A stretch of DNA of 64,000 nt from UMGS1519 sp050951095. Its GTDB lineage: Bacteria > Actinomycetota > Coriobacteriia > Coriobacteriales > Eggerthellaceae. Below, piece by piece: positions 53,491-63,070 of the stretch. Each line of letters opens with the position of its first letter. The stretch's first letter is position 1. The DNA is taken from assembly GCA_050951095.1 (NCBI GenBank), contig JBMNIQ010000006.1, positions 1 through 64,000 of the forward strand, given 5' to 3'. Made by a program: the position numbers and the translations under genes. The notes beneath the pieces are model-generated. The model worked only from the letters and a program-made list of their open reading frames with translations, searched no databases and was not told the origin of the DNA.

Positions 53491-54501
53491 CTAATTTGAC
53501 GAAGACGACGAGCTGCCAGTTGCGCTGCTCGATGACGACGAACTGTCAGAAGACGAGCTGGACGAGGAGCTGGTAGACGACGAGCTGGTGCTGCTTGAAG
53601 ACGAACTGGACGACGAGGAGCTGCTCGAGGAAGAGCTGCTGACGCTGGAATCCAGAGCGCCCGCCGTTCCCATCTTCTTCACGACCATGACCTCTTCCAA
53701 GGCATCGGCATCCTCGTTCGGGGACACCACGATGGTGCGGTTCGATTCGCCGTCCGTCTGCTCTACCTTCACGACCGTGCCCACCATCAAGCCGCGCAGA
53801 TAACTGCCGCCCGAGCCGCTGGTGATGATGACGTCGCCGACCTTGACCTTTTTGCTGCTATCGACGTCCTGCAGATACAGCAGGCCGTCCAGGCTGCCCT
53901 TCAGCAGGCCCTGAGCGCGATTCGATTGGACGAGCACGGCAACGCCGCTGCGGCTGTCCTGGATCAGGCGGACCTCGCACGTTGCAGGCGTGACAGAGAG
54001 CACCTGGCCCACAATGCCCGTGGAGCCGCACACCGGCATGCCGGGCTCGATGCCCGAATCCGATCCCTGATCGAGCGTGATGGTCCTGCTCCACGCATCG
54101 TTCGACTTGCCCACCACATGGCACGTAACGCTGTCCATGTTGTAGGAATCGCTGAGCTTCTGCAGCTGCTCCAGGCGCTGGGCCTCCTGGCGGTACTCCT
54201 CCAGTTGGGAAACGTAGTTGCGCAGCTCTTCGTTCTGCTGCTTCAGCTGGCTGAGCGTATTCGCATCCGCCGAAAAATCCTCGACGCCGGTGCTGGCGGA
54301 GTTGCCCGCCGCGCTGATGCCCGCGCCGATGAACTGGAACGGCGCGGATAGCGAGCTGAACCCGTTCTGTATGGTATGGAGCGGCCCATCCTCGCTCTCG
54401 CTGGAATACACCGTGGTGCAAACCAACGAAAGCACGAGGAAGATGATGAGCAGCACGTTGGCGCCGATTGGGGACGAGCCCCCTTCGAATCGCAAGGGCA
54501 T
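53491..54501 (-). CDS. mreC: Rod shape-determining protein MreC with poly-Ser C-terminus
   Basis: 336 aa. A single membrane helix (VLLIIFLVLSLVCTTVY) is followed by a coiled coil (LSQLKQQNEELRNYVSQLEE) and the beta-domain (IGPGMPVCG-type IEPGMPVCGSTGIVGQV, ITSGSGGSYLRGL). Residues about 285-336 are almost all Ser with a few Thr, Asp, Ala and Gly. The Ser codons are mixed (TCG, AGC, TCC, TCT, TCA), so this is not a simple trinucleotide expansion. MreC links MreB to the synthases outside the membrane. Confidence 0.93.
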   Translation of the reverse strand: MPLRFEGGSSPIGANVLLIIFLVLSLVCTTVYSSESEDGPLHTIQNGFSSLSAPFQFIGAGISAAGNSASTGVEDFSADANTLSQLKQQNEELRNYVSQLEEYRQEAQRLEQLQKLSDSYNMDSVTCHVVGKSNDAWSRTITLDQGSDSGIEPGMPVCGSTGIVGQVLSVTPATCEVRLIQDSRSGVAVLVQSNRAQGLLKGSLDGLLYLQDVDSSKKVKVGDVIITSGSGGSYLRGLMVGTVVKVEQTDGESNRTIVVSPNEDADALEEVMVVKKMGTAGALDSSVSSSSSSSSSSSSSSSSSTSSSSTSSSSSSSSDSSSSSSSATGSSSSSSN

Positions 54502-54511
54502 AGAGAAGGAC

Positions 54512-55558
54512 CTACTTGGAACGCATCAGCGTCTGGCGAAGCGCCGTGGGCGATTCGAGCACTTTCAGACAGCCCATGACGACATTCGTCAGCGCCGTCT
54601 CGCTTACCCAGACGGGAATCTCGAGCTCGTTCGTGAGATAGCGGTCCAAGCCGGACAGCAGTCCGCCGCCGCCGGTGAGCAGGATGCCGTTCTTGATGAT
54701 GTCCGATGCCAGATCGGGATTCGTTTTCTTGAACGTTTCCTTGATGTGGATGACCATCTCATCGATGGTGGGCTTCAGCGCCTGGCGGACATCCTCGGAT
54801 TGGATGACCACCTCGCGGGGCTGTTCGTTCACCACGTCCTGACCAGAAATGACCATATCACGTTCGCGCCCGTCCTCGAACGGGAGGATGGAGCCGATCT
54901 TGATCTTGATGACCTCGGCCGTGCGCTCGCCGATCTTGATGCCCAGCAAGTCGCGCAGATGGAGCGCGATGGCCTCATCCATGCGGTTGCCGGCAATGCG
55001 CAGCGAACTGGACGTGACGATGCCGCCCAGGGAAACGACCGCGACTTCGGTGGTACCGCCGCCGATATCGACGACCATGGAACCGGTGGGTTCCGTAACC
55101 GGCAGGTCGGCGCCCATGGCAGCGGCCATAGGCTCCTCGATCAGGTATGCCTGACGCGCACCTGCCTGGATGGTCGCTTCGAATACAGCGCGCTTCTCCA
55201 CGGACGTCGCTCCGCAGGGAATGCAGATGACGATACGCGGCTTCGGCTGCCACGGATAGCGGCGCTCGACAGCCTTGTTGATGAAGGCCGAGATCATGGC
55301 CTCGGTCACATCGTAATCGGCAACGACGCCGTCATGCAGCGGATGTTCCGCGGAAAACGCCTCTGGCGTGTGGTTGATCATGTTCTTGGCTTCTCGGCCA
55401 ACGGCCAAAACGCGCATTGTGCTTTTTTCGATGGCCACCACGGACGGCTCGTTGATGACGACGCCCTCTCCGGAGATGGCGACAAGGGTATTGGCGGTTC
55501 CGAGGTCGATCGCCATATCGTATGACGACCCTGCGGCGAAACTATCAAGCCATGACAT
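54512..55558 (-). CDS. mreB: Rod shape-determining actin homologue MreB
   Basis: 348 aa. Phosphate 1 motif DLGTANTLV, VVDIGGGTTEVAVVSLGG for phosphate 2, and TGGGGLLSGLDRYL for the adenosine motif are all intact. It polymerises under the membrane and steers the RodA-PBP2 complex. The preceding SYDMAIDLG and short N-terminus (about 15 extra residues) are a little longer than usual. First gene of its operon. Confidence 0.97.
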   Translation of the reverse strand: MSWLDSFAAGSSYDMAIDLGTANTLVAISGEGVVINEPSVVAIEKSTMRVLAVGREAKNMINHTPEAFSAEHPLHDGVVADYDVTEAMISAFINKAVERRYPWQPKPRIVICIPCGATSVEKRAVFEATIQAGARQAYLIEEPMAAAMGADLPVTEPTGSMVVDIGGGTTEVAVVSLGGIVTSSSLRIAGNRMDEAIALHLRDLLGIKIGERTAEVIKIKIGSILPFEDGRERDMVISGQDVVNEQPREVVIQSEDVRQALKPTIDEMVIHIKETFKKTNPDLASDIIKNGILLTGGGGLLSGLDRYLTNELEIPVWVSETALTNVVMGCLKVLESPTALRQTLMRSK

Positions 55559-55667
55559 TACTAGGCAGCCCCCTCGATGTTCGATTCGTGAAATCAGATT
55601 CTAACACCACGCACTTACGCACTGGAGACTTCGCTGATAAATTCACGAGCCACGCATACGTATATAG

Positions 55668-55703
55668 CGAAAAGCGGAGCCGTTCTTCCAAACGGCTCCG
55701 CTT
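55668..55703 (-). terminator. Terminator after leuA
   Basis: A perfect 13-bp stem (55672-55684 with 55691-55703) with a 6-nt loop, followed on the minus strand by TTTTCG. It lies 41 bp past the leuA stop and separates leuA from mreB. Confidence 0.88.
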
Positions 55704-55743
55704 AGGAAAATAGCAGAAGGCTATATAACGCAACTGCAGCGAC

Positions 55744-57283
55744 TTACTTGCGCTGCTTCTCCTGCTCGGCGTGCAGCAGGCGGTTCAGAGCATGCAGGTA
55801 CGCCTTCGTGGAGGAAACGATGATGTCGCTATCGGCGCCGCGACCTGTGAACACATCGCCGTCGGCATTCGTCACGCGGATGGTGACTTCACCCAGCGCA
55901 TCGATGCCGCGCGTAACGCTCTGCACGGAGAACTCCGTCAGGTCGTTCTGAACGTCCACGATATTGTTGACCGCCTTGTACACGGCGTCCACGGGGCCCG
56001 TGCCCACAGCGCACGTGACATGCTCCACGCCGTTCGGGTCGCTCAGGATGACCGTGGCCGTAGGGGTCAGCGGCTGGCCGCAGCTGATCTGGACGGACTT
56101 CAGCGCGTACATGCCGGTCTGGGACGTACGGCTGTCTTCGCCCACCAGGGACTCCAGGTCCTCGTCGTAGATTTCCTTCTTCTTGTCGGCCAGATCAAGG
56201 AATGCATCGTACATGCGATCCAGATCAGCACCTTCGAAGTGGTAGCCCAGCGCATCCAGACGATGCTTCAGGGCCGCGTGGCCGCTGCGGGCGGACAGAA
56301 CGATCTCGCTCTTGCCGGCGCCGACTTCGGCCGGGTCGATGATCTCGTACGTCGTGCGCTTCTTCAGCACGCCATCCTGATGGATGCCGGAAGAATGAGC
56401 GAATGCGTTCGCGCCGACGATGGCCTTGTTCGGCTGCACCACGAAACCCGTGATGTTCGAAACCAGGCGGCTGGCGCGCATGATCTCCTTCGTGTTGATA
56501 TCCGTGTACGCGTCCAGCTCCTTGCCATGCATCTTGATGCCCATGACAACTTCTTCGAGGGCCGTGTTGCCGGCGCGCTCGCCCAAGCCGTTGATGGTGC
56601 ACTCCAGCTGCGTGGCGCCGTTCTCGACACCGGCCAGCGAAAGGGCCGTGGCCATGCCGAGGTCGTTATGGCAGTGCACGGACAGCGTGATGTTCTCGAT
56701 GCCGTCCACATGCTCCATCAGGTACTTGATGCGGCGGCCGTACTCGTCCGGCAGCGAATAGCCCGTGGTGTCGGGAATGTTCACGACGGTGGCGCCGGCC
56801 TTGATGACGGCCTGCACGACCTTTGCCAGGAACTCGTAGTCGGAACGACCGGCATCCTCGGCGTAGAACTGCACGTCGTCGACGTACTGCTTCGCATACT
56901 TCACGCAGTGCACGGCGCGCTCGAGGCACTGGTCCTCGGTGATATGCAGCTTGTCATGCATGTGGCTGGGAGAAACGCCCAAGCCGCGTCTGAATGCGGG
57001 GGAACTGGGCAACTTTCAGGCAGTCGCCGGCGGAGTCGATGTCCTTATCAACAGCGCGCGTCAGACCGCAAACCGTGGCGTTGCCGCCGACTTCCTTCGC
57101 GATGGCCTGAACGCTGGCGAAGTCGCCGGGAGAGGAAACCGGGAAGCCGGCCTCGATGACATCCACATTCAGGCGCAGCAGCTGGCGCGTAATCTGCAGC
57201 TTCTCCTCGGTGTTCATAGAAGCGCCGGGCGATTGCTCGCCGTCGCGCAAAGTGGTGTCGAAGATGTTTATCTTGCGAGCCAT
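55744..57283 (-). pseudogene. leuA: 2-isopropylmalate synthase, interrupted by one frameshift
   Basis: From the ATG at 57283 (AAGGGAAG upstream) the frame reads a good LeuA start: INIFDTTLRDGEQSPGASM, VIEAGFPVSSPGDF, then DCLKVAQFPRIQTRLG, after which it goes wrong and stops at 56954. The second frame takes over at LGVSPSHMHDKL and runs to 55744. It has SVHCHNDLGMATA (metal-binding HxH region), GERAGNTALEE, HSSGIHQDG and a complete C-terminal regulatory domain. Removing one base near 56974-56990 restores a protein of about 513 aa. Either the gene is dead, which would make the cell a leucine auxotroph unless there is a second copy, or the read has an error. Internal start codons could still express the 422-aa part, but not an enzyme. 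Confidence 0.85.
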
Positions 57284-57362
57284 AGCGTCTTCCCTTCCTA
57301 TATATGGCCCGATGGCCTCATCCGTCGGGTTGCTCAATATGTCGTTGAACTCGTTTACCGAT

Positions 57363-57392
57363 GATATACCACCGCTGGTGCAATTCGCGTAA
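57363..57392 (-). promoter_or_regulatory. Promoter candidate for leuA
   Basis: Minus-strand TTACGC (57387-57392) and TATATC (57363-57368), spaced 18 bp, 80 bp before the leuA ATG. The upstream terminator means leuA needs its own promoter. Confidence 0.35.
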
Positions 57393-57459
57393 AAACTTTA
57401 GCCTGTCTGGGGTTAGTTCACAGCTTCGGCAAAGCGCTGCACGGTTGCGCCGCGGCAGA

Positions 57460-57498
57460 AAAGAGGGCCGGCCCCCAAAAATCTCGGGGTACCGGCCC
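57460..57498 (-). terminator. Terminator after ilvC
   Basis: GGGCCGG-CCCCC (57465-57476) pairs with CGGGG-TA-CCGGCCC (57485-57498) with a two-base bulge, followed on the minus strand by TCTTTTCTG. It ends the ilvDBNC transcript. Confidence 0.82.
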
Positions 57499-57549
57499 GG
57501 CAAGCGGATGCCCTCATCCGCATTAGCGTCGATCAGGCAAGAAGCCTCA

Positions 57550-58545
57550 TTACTTCTTGATCCAGGAGAACATGGAACGAACCTTCTCGCCGGTGGTCTC
57601 GATGGGATGGTTGTTCATTTCCTCGCGCTTCTCCAGCAGCCACTTGTGGCCGTTCGCGCAGTCGTCCATGAAGTCCTTTGCGAAGGAGCCGTCCTGAATG
57701 CGCTTCAGGATGGTCTTCATGGCCTCGCGGGACTTGTCGTTGATCACCATCGGGCCAGCGTAGTACTCGCCGTACTCGGCCGTGTTGGAGATGGAGTAGT
57801 TCATGAAGTGGATGCCGGACTCGTACATCAGGTCGACGATCATCTTCATCTCATGATAGACCTCGAAGTAAGCCAGCTCGGGCGGGTAACCGGCGTCGGT
57901 CAGGGTCTCGAAACCGGCCTTGACCAGCTCGACCAGGCCGCCGCACAGAACAGCCTGCTCACCGAACAGGTCCTCTTCCGTCTCCTGCGCGAACGTGCCC
58001 TTCATCAGGCCGGCGCGAGCACCGCCGATGGCGCAGCCGTAGGACAGGGCGATGTCCCATGCGTTGCCGGTGGCATCCTCGTAGACGCAGCACAGGTCGG
58101 GCACACCGGAGCCCTCGGTGTACTGACGGCGGACGATGTGGCCCGGGCCCTTAGGAGCGACCATGATGACGTTCACGCCTTCGGGAGCCTTGATGTAGCC
58201 GTAATGGATATTGAAACCATGGGCGAATGCCAGCGTGTCGCCAGGATGCAGGTGCTTGGCGATGTGCTCCTCGTAGGTCTTGGCCTGGATCTCGTCGGGG
58301 ATCAGGATCATGACGACATCGGCCTCTTCAGCAGCGGTATCCATGTCGGTGACGCGCAGGCCGGCCTCTTCGGCGACAGCGGCGGACTTGGAGCCGGGGC
58401 GCAGGCCGACGCGCACATCGCAGCCGGAATCCTTCAGGTTCAGCGCGTGCGCATGTCCCTGGGAACCGTAACCGATGATGGCGATCTTCTTGCTCTGGAT
58501 GAGCTCCGGGTCGACGTCCTTTTCGTAAAGAATCTCAATAGCCAT
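57550..58545 (-). CDS. ilvC: Ketol-acid reductoisomerase
   Basis: 331 aa from the ATG at 58545 (AAAAGGAG upstream), the class I length. NADPH loop: IIGYGSQGHAHALNLKDSG; then MVAPKGPGHIVRRQY. Mg ligands lie in DLFGEQAVLCGG and the C-terminal YSISNTAEYG. It converts acetolactate or acetohydroxybutyrate to the dihydroxy acids. Last gene of ilvD-ilvB-ilvN-ilvC, 135 bp after ilvN. Confidence 0.97.
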   Translation of the reverse strand: MAIEILYEKDVDPELIQSKKIAIIGYGSQGHAHALNLKDSGCDVRVGLRPGSKSAAVAEEAGLRVTDMDTAAEEADVVMILIPDEIQAKTYEEHIAKHLHPGDTLAFAHGFNIHYGYIKAPEGVNVIMVAPKGPGHIVRRQYTEGSGVPDLCCVYEDATGNAWDIALSYGCAIGGARAGLMKGTFAQETEEDLFGEQAVLCGGLVELVKAGFETLTDAGYPPELAYFEVYHEMKMIVDLMYESGIHFMNYSISNTAEYGEYYAGPMVINDKSREAMKTILKRIQDGSFAKDFMDDCANGHKWLLEKREEMNNHPIETTGEKVRSMFSWIKK

Positions 58546-58680
58546 TTGCTTTCTCCTTTTCCTATGGCTGTTGTACACAATCTTACACAGCTTTCCGCTG
58601 CGAAGCCGCACCTCACGGCTGCGACCACGAGCGAAGGCGCTGCTGCCAATCACGCACGCTTCTCATCATACGCCTCTTCG

Positions 58681-59175
58681 CTATTCCCGCGCGCTTCTGG
58701 TCATGGCAATCTTGCCAGTTCGCGTAATCTCCTTGATTCCGTAGGCGCGGAGCAGGTCCTCCATGCCGGCAAGCTTCGATTCCGACCCGGTTGCCTCGAT
58801 GGTCAGGGAATTCTTCCCCACATCCACGACCTTCGCGCGGAATACGTTCGCAATCTGGATGACCTCGTTGCGCTTGTCGGGCGGTGCGGCGACCTTCACC
58901 AGCATCAGCTCGCGGACAATGGCCTCGTCGTTCGTCAGATCGCTGATCTTGTAGACGCTGACAAGCTTGTGGAGCTGTTTCGTGATCTGCTCGAACGCCA
59001 CGTCGTCCGCATTCACAACGGCGATGAGACGCGACATGTTCGAATCCTCCGTCGGAGCCACGGACAGCGACTCGATATTGAAACCGCGACGGGAAACCAG
59101 GCCCGTGACGCGGCTCAGCACGCCGGGCTTGTTCTCCACCAGCACGGAGAGGATGTGCTTGTTGTTCTGGCTCAT
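58681..59175 (-). CDS. ilvN: Acetolactate synthase small (regulatory) subunit
   Basis: 164 aa. N-terminal ACT domain (ILSVLVENKPGVLSRVTGLVSRRGFNIESL) is the valine-binding region; the C-terminal half contains TRTGKIAMTRS. It shares four bases with ilvB (ATGA), so the subunits are made together. It gives feedback inhibition by branched-chain amino acids. Confidence 0.96.
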   Translation of the reverse strand: MSQNNKHILSVLVENKPGVLSRVTGLVSRRGFNIESLSVAPTEDSNMSRLIAVVNADDVAFEQITKQLHKLVSVYKISDLTNDEAIVRELMLVKVAAPPDKRNEVIQIANVFRAKVVDVGKNSLTIEATGSESKLAGMEDLLRAYGIKEITRTGKIAMTRSARE

Positions 59176-61001
59176 CGCATGCCTCCTTCGCTCTCATCCA
59201 CGAACTCCGAGATGTCCCCCACGGCAACGGCGCCGATAACATCGTCGAGGCCGGCACCGGGTGCCACCATGGGGAAGACGTTGTCCTTCGTGGGAATGCG
59301 GAGGTCGAGCAGTGCGGGCTTGTCGGATTCCAGCAGGCGGACGAACGCCTTCTCCAGCTCGGCGGGCTTGCTGACGCGGTCGCCCTCCCAGCTGTACGCA
59401 TCGGCCAGCTTCACGAAATCCGGGTTATCCGCCAGGATGGTCTGGCTGAAGCGATCGTCGTAGAACAGGTTCTGCCACTGGTGCACCATGCCCAGTGCGA
59501 GGTTGTTCATGATGACGACCTTGACGTTCGTCTTCTCAACAGCTGCCGTGGCCATCTCCTGCGAGCACATCTGGAACGAGCCGTCGCCCGTGATGAGCAC
59601 GACCTGCTTTTCCGGATGCGCCACCTTCGCACCGATGGCGGCCGGCAGGCCGAAGCCCATGGTGCCGGCGCCGCCGCTGGACAGGAACGTCCGCGGCAGG
59701 TCGCAATCCAGGTGCTGCGCTGCCCACATCTGATGCTGACCGACGTCCGTCACGATAATCGTGTTCTTCGGATCGAGCATGTCGTTCAGCAGGTCCAGCG
59801 CGCCTTCCGGCGTGATCTGGCCGCCCTTGTTCGGCACGCCCGGATGGTAGAACGGGTACGTGGCGCGCCAGCGGTTGACCTTCTCCAGCCACTCCTTCGT
59901 CTGCGGCTTCGCGTCGCGCTTCTTCAACTCCGCGTTGATGGCGGCAAGCGCCGGCTTCGCGTCGCCCACGATGGGCACATCGGGCTGACGGTTCTTGCCG
60001 ATCTCGGCGGGGTCGATATCGATATGGATGACCTTCGCGTTCTTCGCGAACGTGGACAGCTTGCCGGTGACGCGGTCGGAGAAGCGCGCGCCCACGGCAA
60101 TGAGCAGGTCGGCGTTCGACGTGGTCATGTTCGCATACTTCGAGCCGTGCATGCCCAGCATGCCCAGGCTCAGGTGATGCGTGTTCGGGAATGCGCCCTT
60201 CGCCATAAGCGTATTCACAACGGGGATCTGCATACCCTCCGCAAGCTCGCGAAGCTCGTCTTCCGCCTCGGAGGCGATGATGCCGCCGCCGGCGTAGATG
60301 ACGGGCTGCTTCGCCTCCATGATGGCGTCCACCGCCTGGCGGATCTGCTTCGCATTCGGCTTCACCGTGGGCTTATAGGACGGCATGTTCACGAAATCCG
60401 GGTAATGGAACTCGATTTCGGCGGAGCAGATGTCGCTGGGGATATCGATGAGCACGGGGCCCGGGCGGCCGGTCTGCGCCAGATAGAACGCATCGCGGAA
60501 CGTACGGGTCAGCTCTTCGGGATCCTGCAGCAGGTAGCTGTGCTTGACGATGGGCATCGTGATGCCCACGATGTCGGATTCTTGGAACGCATCCGTGCCG
60601 ATGACGGGCTGCGGCACCTGGCCGGTGATGACGACGAGCGGGATGCTGTCCATGTACGCCGTGGCGATGCCGGTCACCGTATTCGTGGCGCCCGGGCCGG
60701 ACGTGACGATGACGACGCCGGCCTTGCCGGTAGCGCGCGCATAGCCGTCCGCCTCATGAGTTGCGCCCTGCTCGTGGCGGGCAAGCACATGGTGGATCTG
60801 CTTCGAATCGTACAGGGCATCGTAGATCTTGATGGCCTGCCCTCCGGGGTACCCGAACACGGTGTCCACGCCCTCGGCCTCCAGGCTGGCGATAACGGCC
60901 TGGGCGCCGGTGAGCACCTTGCCCTCCTTCGCCGTCTTGCTGCCGTAAAGCGGCAGGCCGCGGCCCGTGGTCCCCTTCTGCCTTTGCTGTTTTGCGCTCA
61001 T
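59172..61001 (-). CDS. ilvB: Acetolactate synthase large (catalytic) subunit
   Basis: 609 aa. The catalytic Glu lies in LARHEQGATHEADGYAR. The ThDP/Mg motif is TGDGSFQM followed by MNNLALGMVHQWQ, and the FAD-region motifs are present. It condenses pyruvate to acetolactate (or with 2-oxobutyrate). An extra N-terminal stretch of about 28 residues (Gln/Lys/Gly-rich) precedes TGAQAVIASLEAEGVD. It shares one base with the ilvD stop (TAATG). Confidence 0.97.
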   Translation of the reverse strand: MSAKQQRQKGTTGRGLPLYGSKTAKEGKVLTGAQAVIASLEAEGVDTVFGYPGGQAIKIYDALYDSKQIHHVLARHEQGATHEADGYARATGKAGVVIVTSGPGATNTVTGIATAYMDSIPLVVITGQVPQPVIGTDAFQESDIVGITMPIVKHSYLLQDPEELTRTFRDAFYLAQTGRPGPVLIDIPSDICSAEIEFHYPDFVNMPSYKPTVKPNAKQIRQAVDAIMEAKQPVIYAGGGIIASEAEDELRELAEGMQIPVVNTLMAKGAFPNTHHLSLGMLGMHGSKYANMTTSNADLLIAVGARFSDRVTGKLSTFAKNAKVIHIDIDPAEIGKNRQPDVPIVGDAKPALAAINAELKKRDAKPQTKEWLEKVNRWRATYPFYHPGVPNKGGQITPEGALDLLNDMLDPKNTIIVTDVGQHQMWAAQHLDCDLPRTFLSSGGAGTMGFGLPAAIGAKVAHPEKQVVLITGDGSFQMCSQEMATAAVEKTNVKVVIMNNLALGMVHQWQNLFYDDRFSQTILADNPDFVKLADAYSWEGDRVSKPAELEKAFVRLLESDKPALLDLRIPTKDNVFPMVAPGAGLDDVIGAVAVGDISEFVDESEGGMR

Positions 61002-62665
61002 TAGGAGAGATACGCCCCCTTATCTGCACTCGTGACGAGCTTCGCATAGCGAGAAAGCACGCCGGTGGTGTATTTCGGCGCAGGCGCCTTCCATGCCGCA
61101 CGGCGTTTCGCCAGCTCGTCTTCGGGAACTTCCAGTTCGATGGTGCCCGCGGGGATGTCGATGGAGATCATATCGCCATCCTGGACCAGGGCGATGGGGC
61201 CGCCCGCTGCGGCTTCGGGGCTGACGTGACCAACGCACGGGCCCTTTGTGGCGCCGCTGAAGCGGCCGTCCGTGATCAGCGCCACGGACGTGTCCAGGCC
61301 CATGCCGTAGATGGCGGACGTGGGCGTGAGCATCTCGCGCATGCCGGGACCGCCGGCCGGACCCTCGTAGCGGATGACGACAACCTCACCCGGCTTGATC
61401 TTGCCGCCGAAAATGGCGTCGCAGGCCTCTTCCTCGCTGTTGAAGACATGTGCGGGACCGCGGTGCTGCATCATCTCGGGCTTCACCGCGGACTGCTTGA
61501 CAACGGCCGCATCCGGCGCCAGCGAACCGCGCAGCACGCGCAGACCGCCCGTGGGGCTGTATGCGTTCTCCACGGTGCGGACGATTTCGCCGTCAACGGG
61601 CGAAGTGGAATCGACCCATTCCTGCATGGTTCCATGGCACGTGATGGCGTCCATGTCCAGCAGGCCGTGACGGCCCAGCTCGCCGATGATGGCGGAAACG
61701 CCGCCGACGCGGTAGAGATCCTCGATATGCAGCGGACCGGCCGGTGCGATGCGCGTCAGGTTCGGGGTCTTCTTGCATACCTCGTCCCAATCGTCCATGG
61801 TCACCGGGCAGCCGGCCGCATGGGCGATAGCCGTCAGGTGCAGCATCGTGTTCGTGGAACCGCCGAAGGCCATGTCCAGCACCATGCCGTTGTGGATGGA
61901 ATGCTCGTTGATCAGGTCGCGAGCCGTGATGCCCTTCTCCAGAAGCTCCATGACCTTCATGCCGGCATGCTTCGCAAGGCGGATGCGCTCGGAGTAGACG
62001 GCGGGAATGGTCCCGTTGCCCTCAAGCGCGATGCCCAACGCTTCGGACAGGCAGCCGATGGAATTCGCGGTGAACATGCCCGAGCAGCTGCCGCACGTCG
62101 GACACGCCGTGTTCTCGTACCACTTGCACTGATCCTCCGTCATGGTACCGGCAGTGACGGCGCCCACGGCATCGAACAGCGTGTTCAGGTCCGTCTCCGA
62201 ACCATCCTTATCGCGGCCGGCCAGCATGGGGCCGCCGGTGACGACGACCGTGGGGATGTCGATGCGGCACGCGGCGATCAGCATGCCGGGAACAACCTTG
62301 TCGCAGCTGGGAATCAGCACCATGGCGTCGAACTGATGGCCCTGGATACCGCATTCAACGCTATCGGCGATGACCTCGCGGCTCGTCAGCGAATAGCGCA
62401 TGCCGGCGTGGTTCATGGCAATGCCGTCGCAGACGCCGATCGTGTTCATCTGGATCGGGGTGCCGCCGGCCAGGCGGATGCCCGCCTTAACGGCCTCAGC
62501 AATCTGCGGAAGGTGGATGTGGCCGGGAATAATCTCGTTCTGGGAGGAGAACACCGCAACCAGGGGGCGCTCAAGCTCCTCATCCGTCAAACCGTCTGCC
62601 TTGAGCAGGCTGCGGTGGGGGGCACGAGCAAGGCCCTTCTTCACCGCGTCGCTTCGAAGTTCCAT
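61001..62665 (-). CDS. ilvD: Dihydroxy-acid dehydratase
   Basis: 554 aa from the ATG at 62665; a longer frame to 62782 runs into the leader and is rejected. Fe-S ligand regions: PSCDKVVPGML and CPTCGSCSGMFTANS, with SGRFSGATKGP-type DGRFSGATKGP near the end. It dehydrates dihydroxy acids to the oxo acids of valine and isoleucine. First gene of the ilvDBNC operon behind a structured leader. Confidence 0.97.
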   Translation of the reverse strand: MELRSDAVKKGLARAPHRSLLKADGLTDEELERPLVAVFSSQNEIIPGHIHLPQIAEAVKAGIRLAGGTPIQMNTIGVCDGIAMNHAGMRYSLTSREVIADSVECGIQGHQFDAMVLIPSCDKVVPGMLIAACRIDIPTVVVTGGPMLAGRDKDGSETDLNTLFDAVGAVTAGTMTEDQCKWYENTACPTCGSCSGMFTANSIGCLSEALGIALEGNGTIPAVYSERIRLAKHAGMKVMELLEKGITARDLINEHSIHNGMVLDMAFGGSTNTMLHLTAIAHAAGCPVTMDDWDEVCKKTPNLTRIAPAGPLHIEDLYRVGGVSAIIGELGRHGLLDMDAITCHGTMQEWVDSTSPVDGEIVRTVENAYSPTGGLRVLRGSLAPDAAVVKQSAVKPEMMQHRGPAHVFNSEEEACDAIFGGKIKPGEVVVIRYEGPAGGPGMREMLTPTSAIYGMGLDTSVALITDGRFSGATKGPCVGHVSPEAAAGGPIALVQDGDMISIDIPAGTIELEVPEDELAKRRAAWKAPAPKYTTGVLSRYAKLVTSADKGAYLS

Positions 62666-62781
62666 TTCAACATCCCGTCTCTCATTCCCGCCCCCGGGGG
62701 GCGGGATCCTTCTTACACCGGCGCGGCTTCCCGCACCCGATGCCCTGCACAGGCGCATCGGCCGTGCAGGCGTGCCGTGCA

Positions 62782-62813
62782 ATAAAAAAACCCGGTGGCA
62801 AGTCGCCCCGGGT
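62782..62813 (-). terminator. Leader terminator (attenuator) upstream of ilvD
   Basis: ACCCGG (62790-62795) pairs with CCGGGT (62808-62813), with GGC/GCC inside, followed on the minus strand by seven Ts. It sits about 115 bp before ilvD. Its 3' arm can pair instead with AACCGGTG at 62884-62891, giving a possible antiterminator. Confidence 0.8.
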
Positions 62814-63064
62814 ACGTAGCAGAGATATAGGATGCATACGCCGTCAATCGCGTCCGCAATCCATAATGGACTGTTTCGGTGGTCACCGGTTCGACTTACT
62901 TGCTCCCCCGCCTGCGGAGATCTTCCGCAATACGGGCTCGCGTTCGCTCAAACTGCTCGGAGGTGGCTTTCAGGACGTCCAACGCAAGCTCGCACCGACC
63001 GCTTGCTCTCTGAGGGAAGGATGGCCCTTACTTTCCTCTTCATCGCTTTAGCTATTAGGTTGTG
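62814..63064 (-). promoter_or_regulatory. T-box-like riboswitch leader of the ilv operon
   Basis: Minus-strand stem I fits the T-box pattern. GAGG (63035-63038) pairs with CCTC (62960-62963). Above it is an internal loop with AAAGTA (63029-63034) on one side and GAAAGCCA (62964-62971) on the other, then AGGGC pairs with GTCCT. AGAGAGC (63005-63011) and GGTGCGAGC follow as in the distal loop region. The codon in the specifier position is GCC (Ala). The canonical antiterminator box (TGGNACC) is not found; the nearest is GGTGACCACC. I am fairly sure of stem I, less of the specifier and of tRNA 3'-end recognition. Confidence 0.6.
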
Positions 63065-63070
63065 ATGCAC

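Noticed and set aside
53494..53660. Microsatellite or tandem DNA repeat
   Set aside because: The region codes for poly-Ser with mixed synonymous codons; no regular DNA repeat unit is kept.
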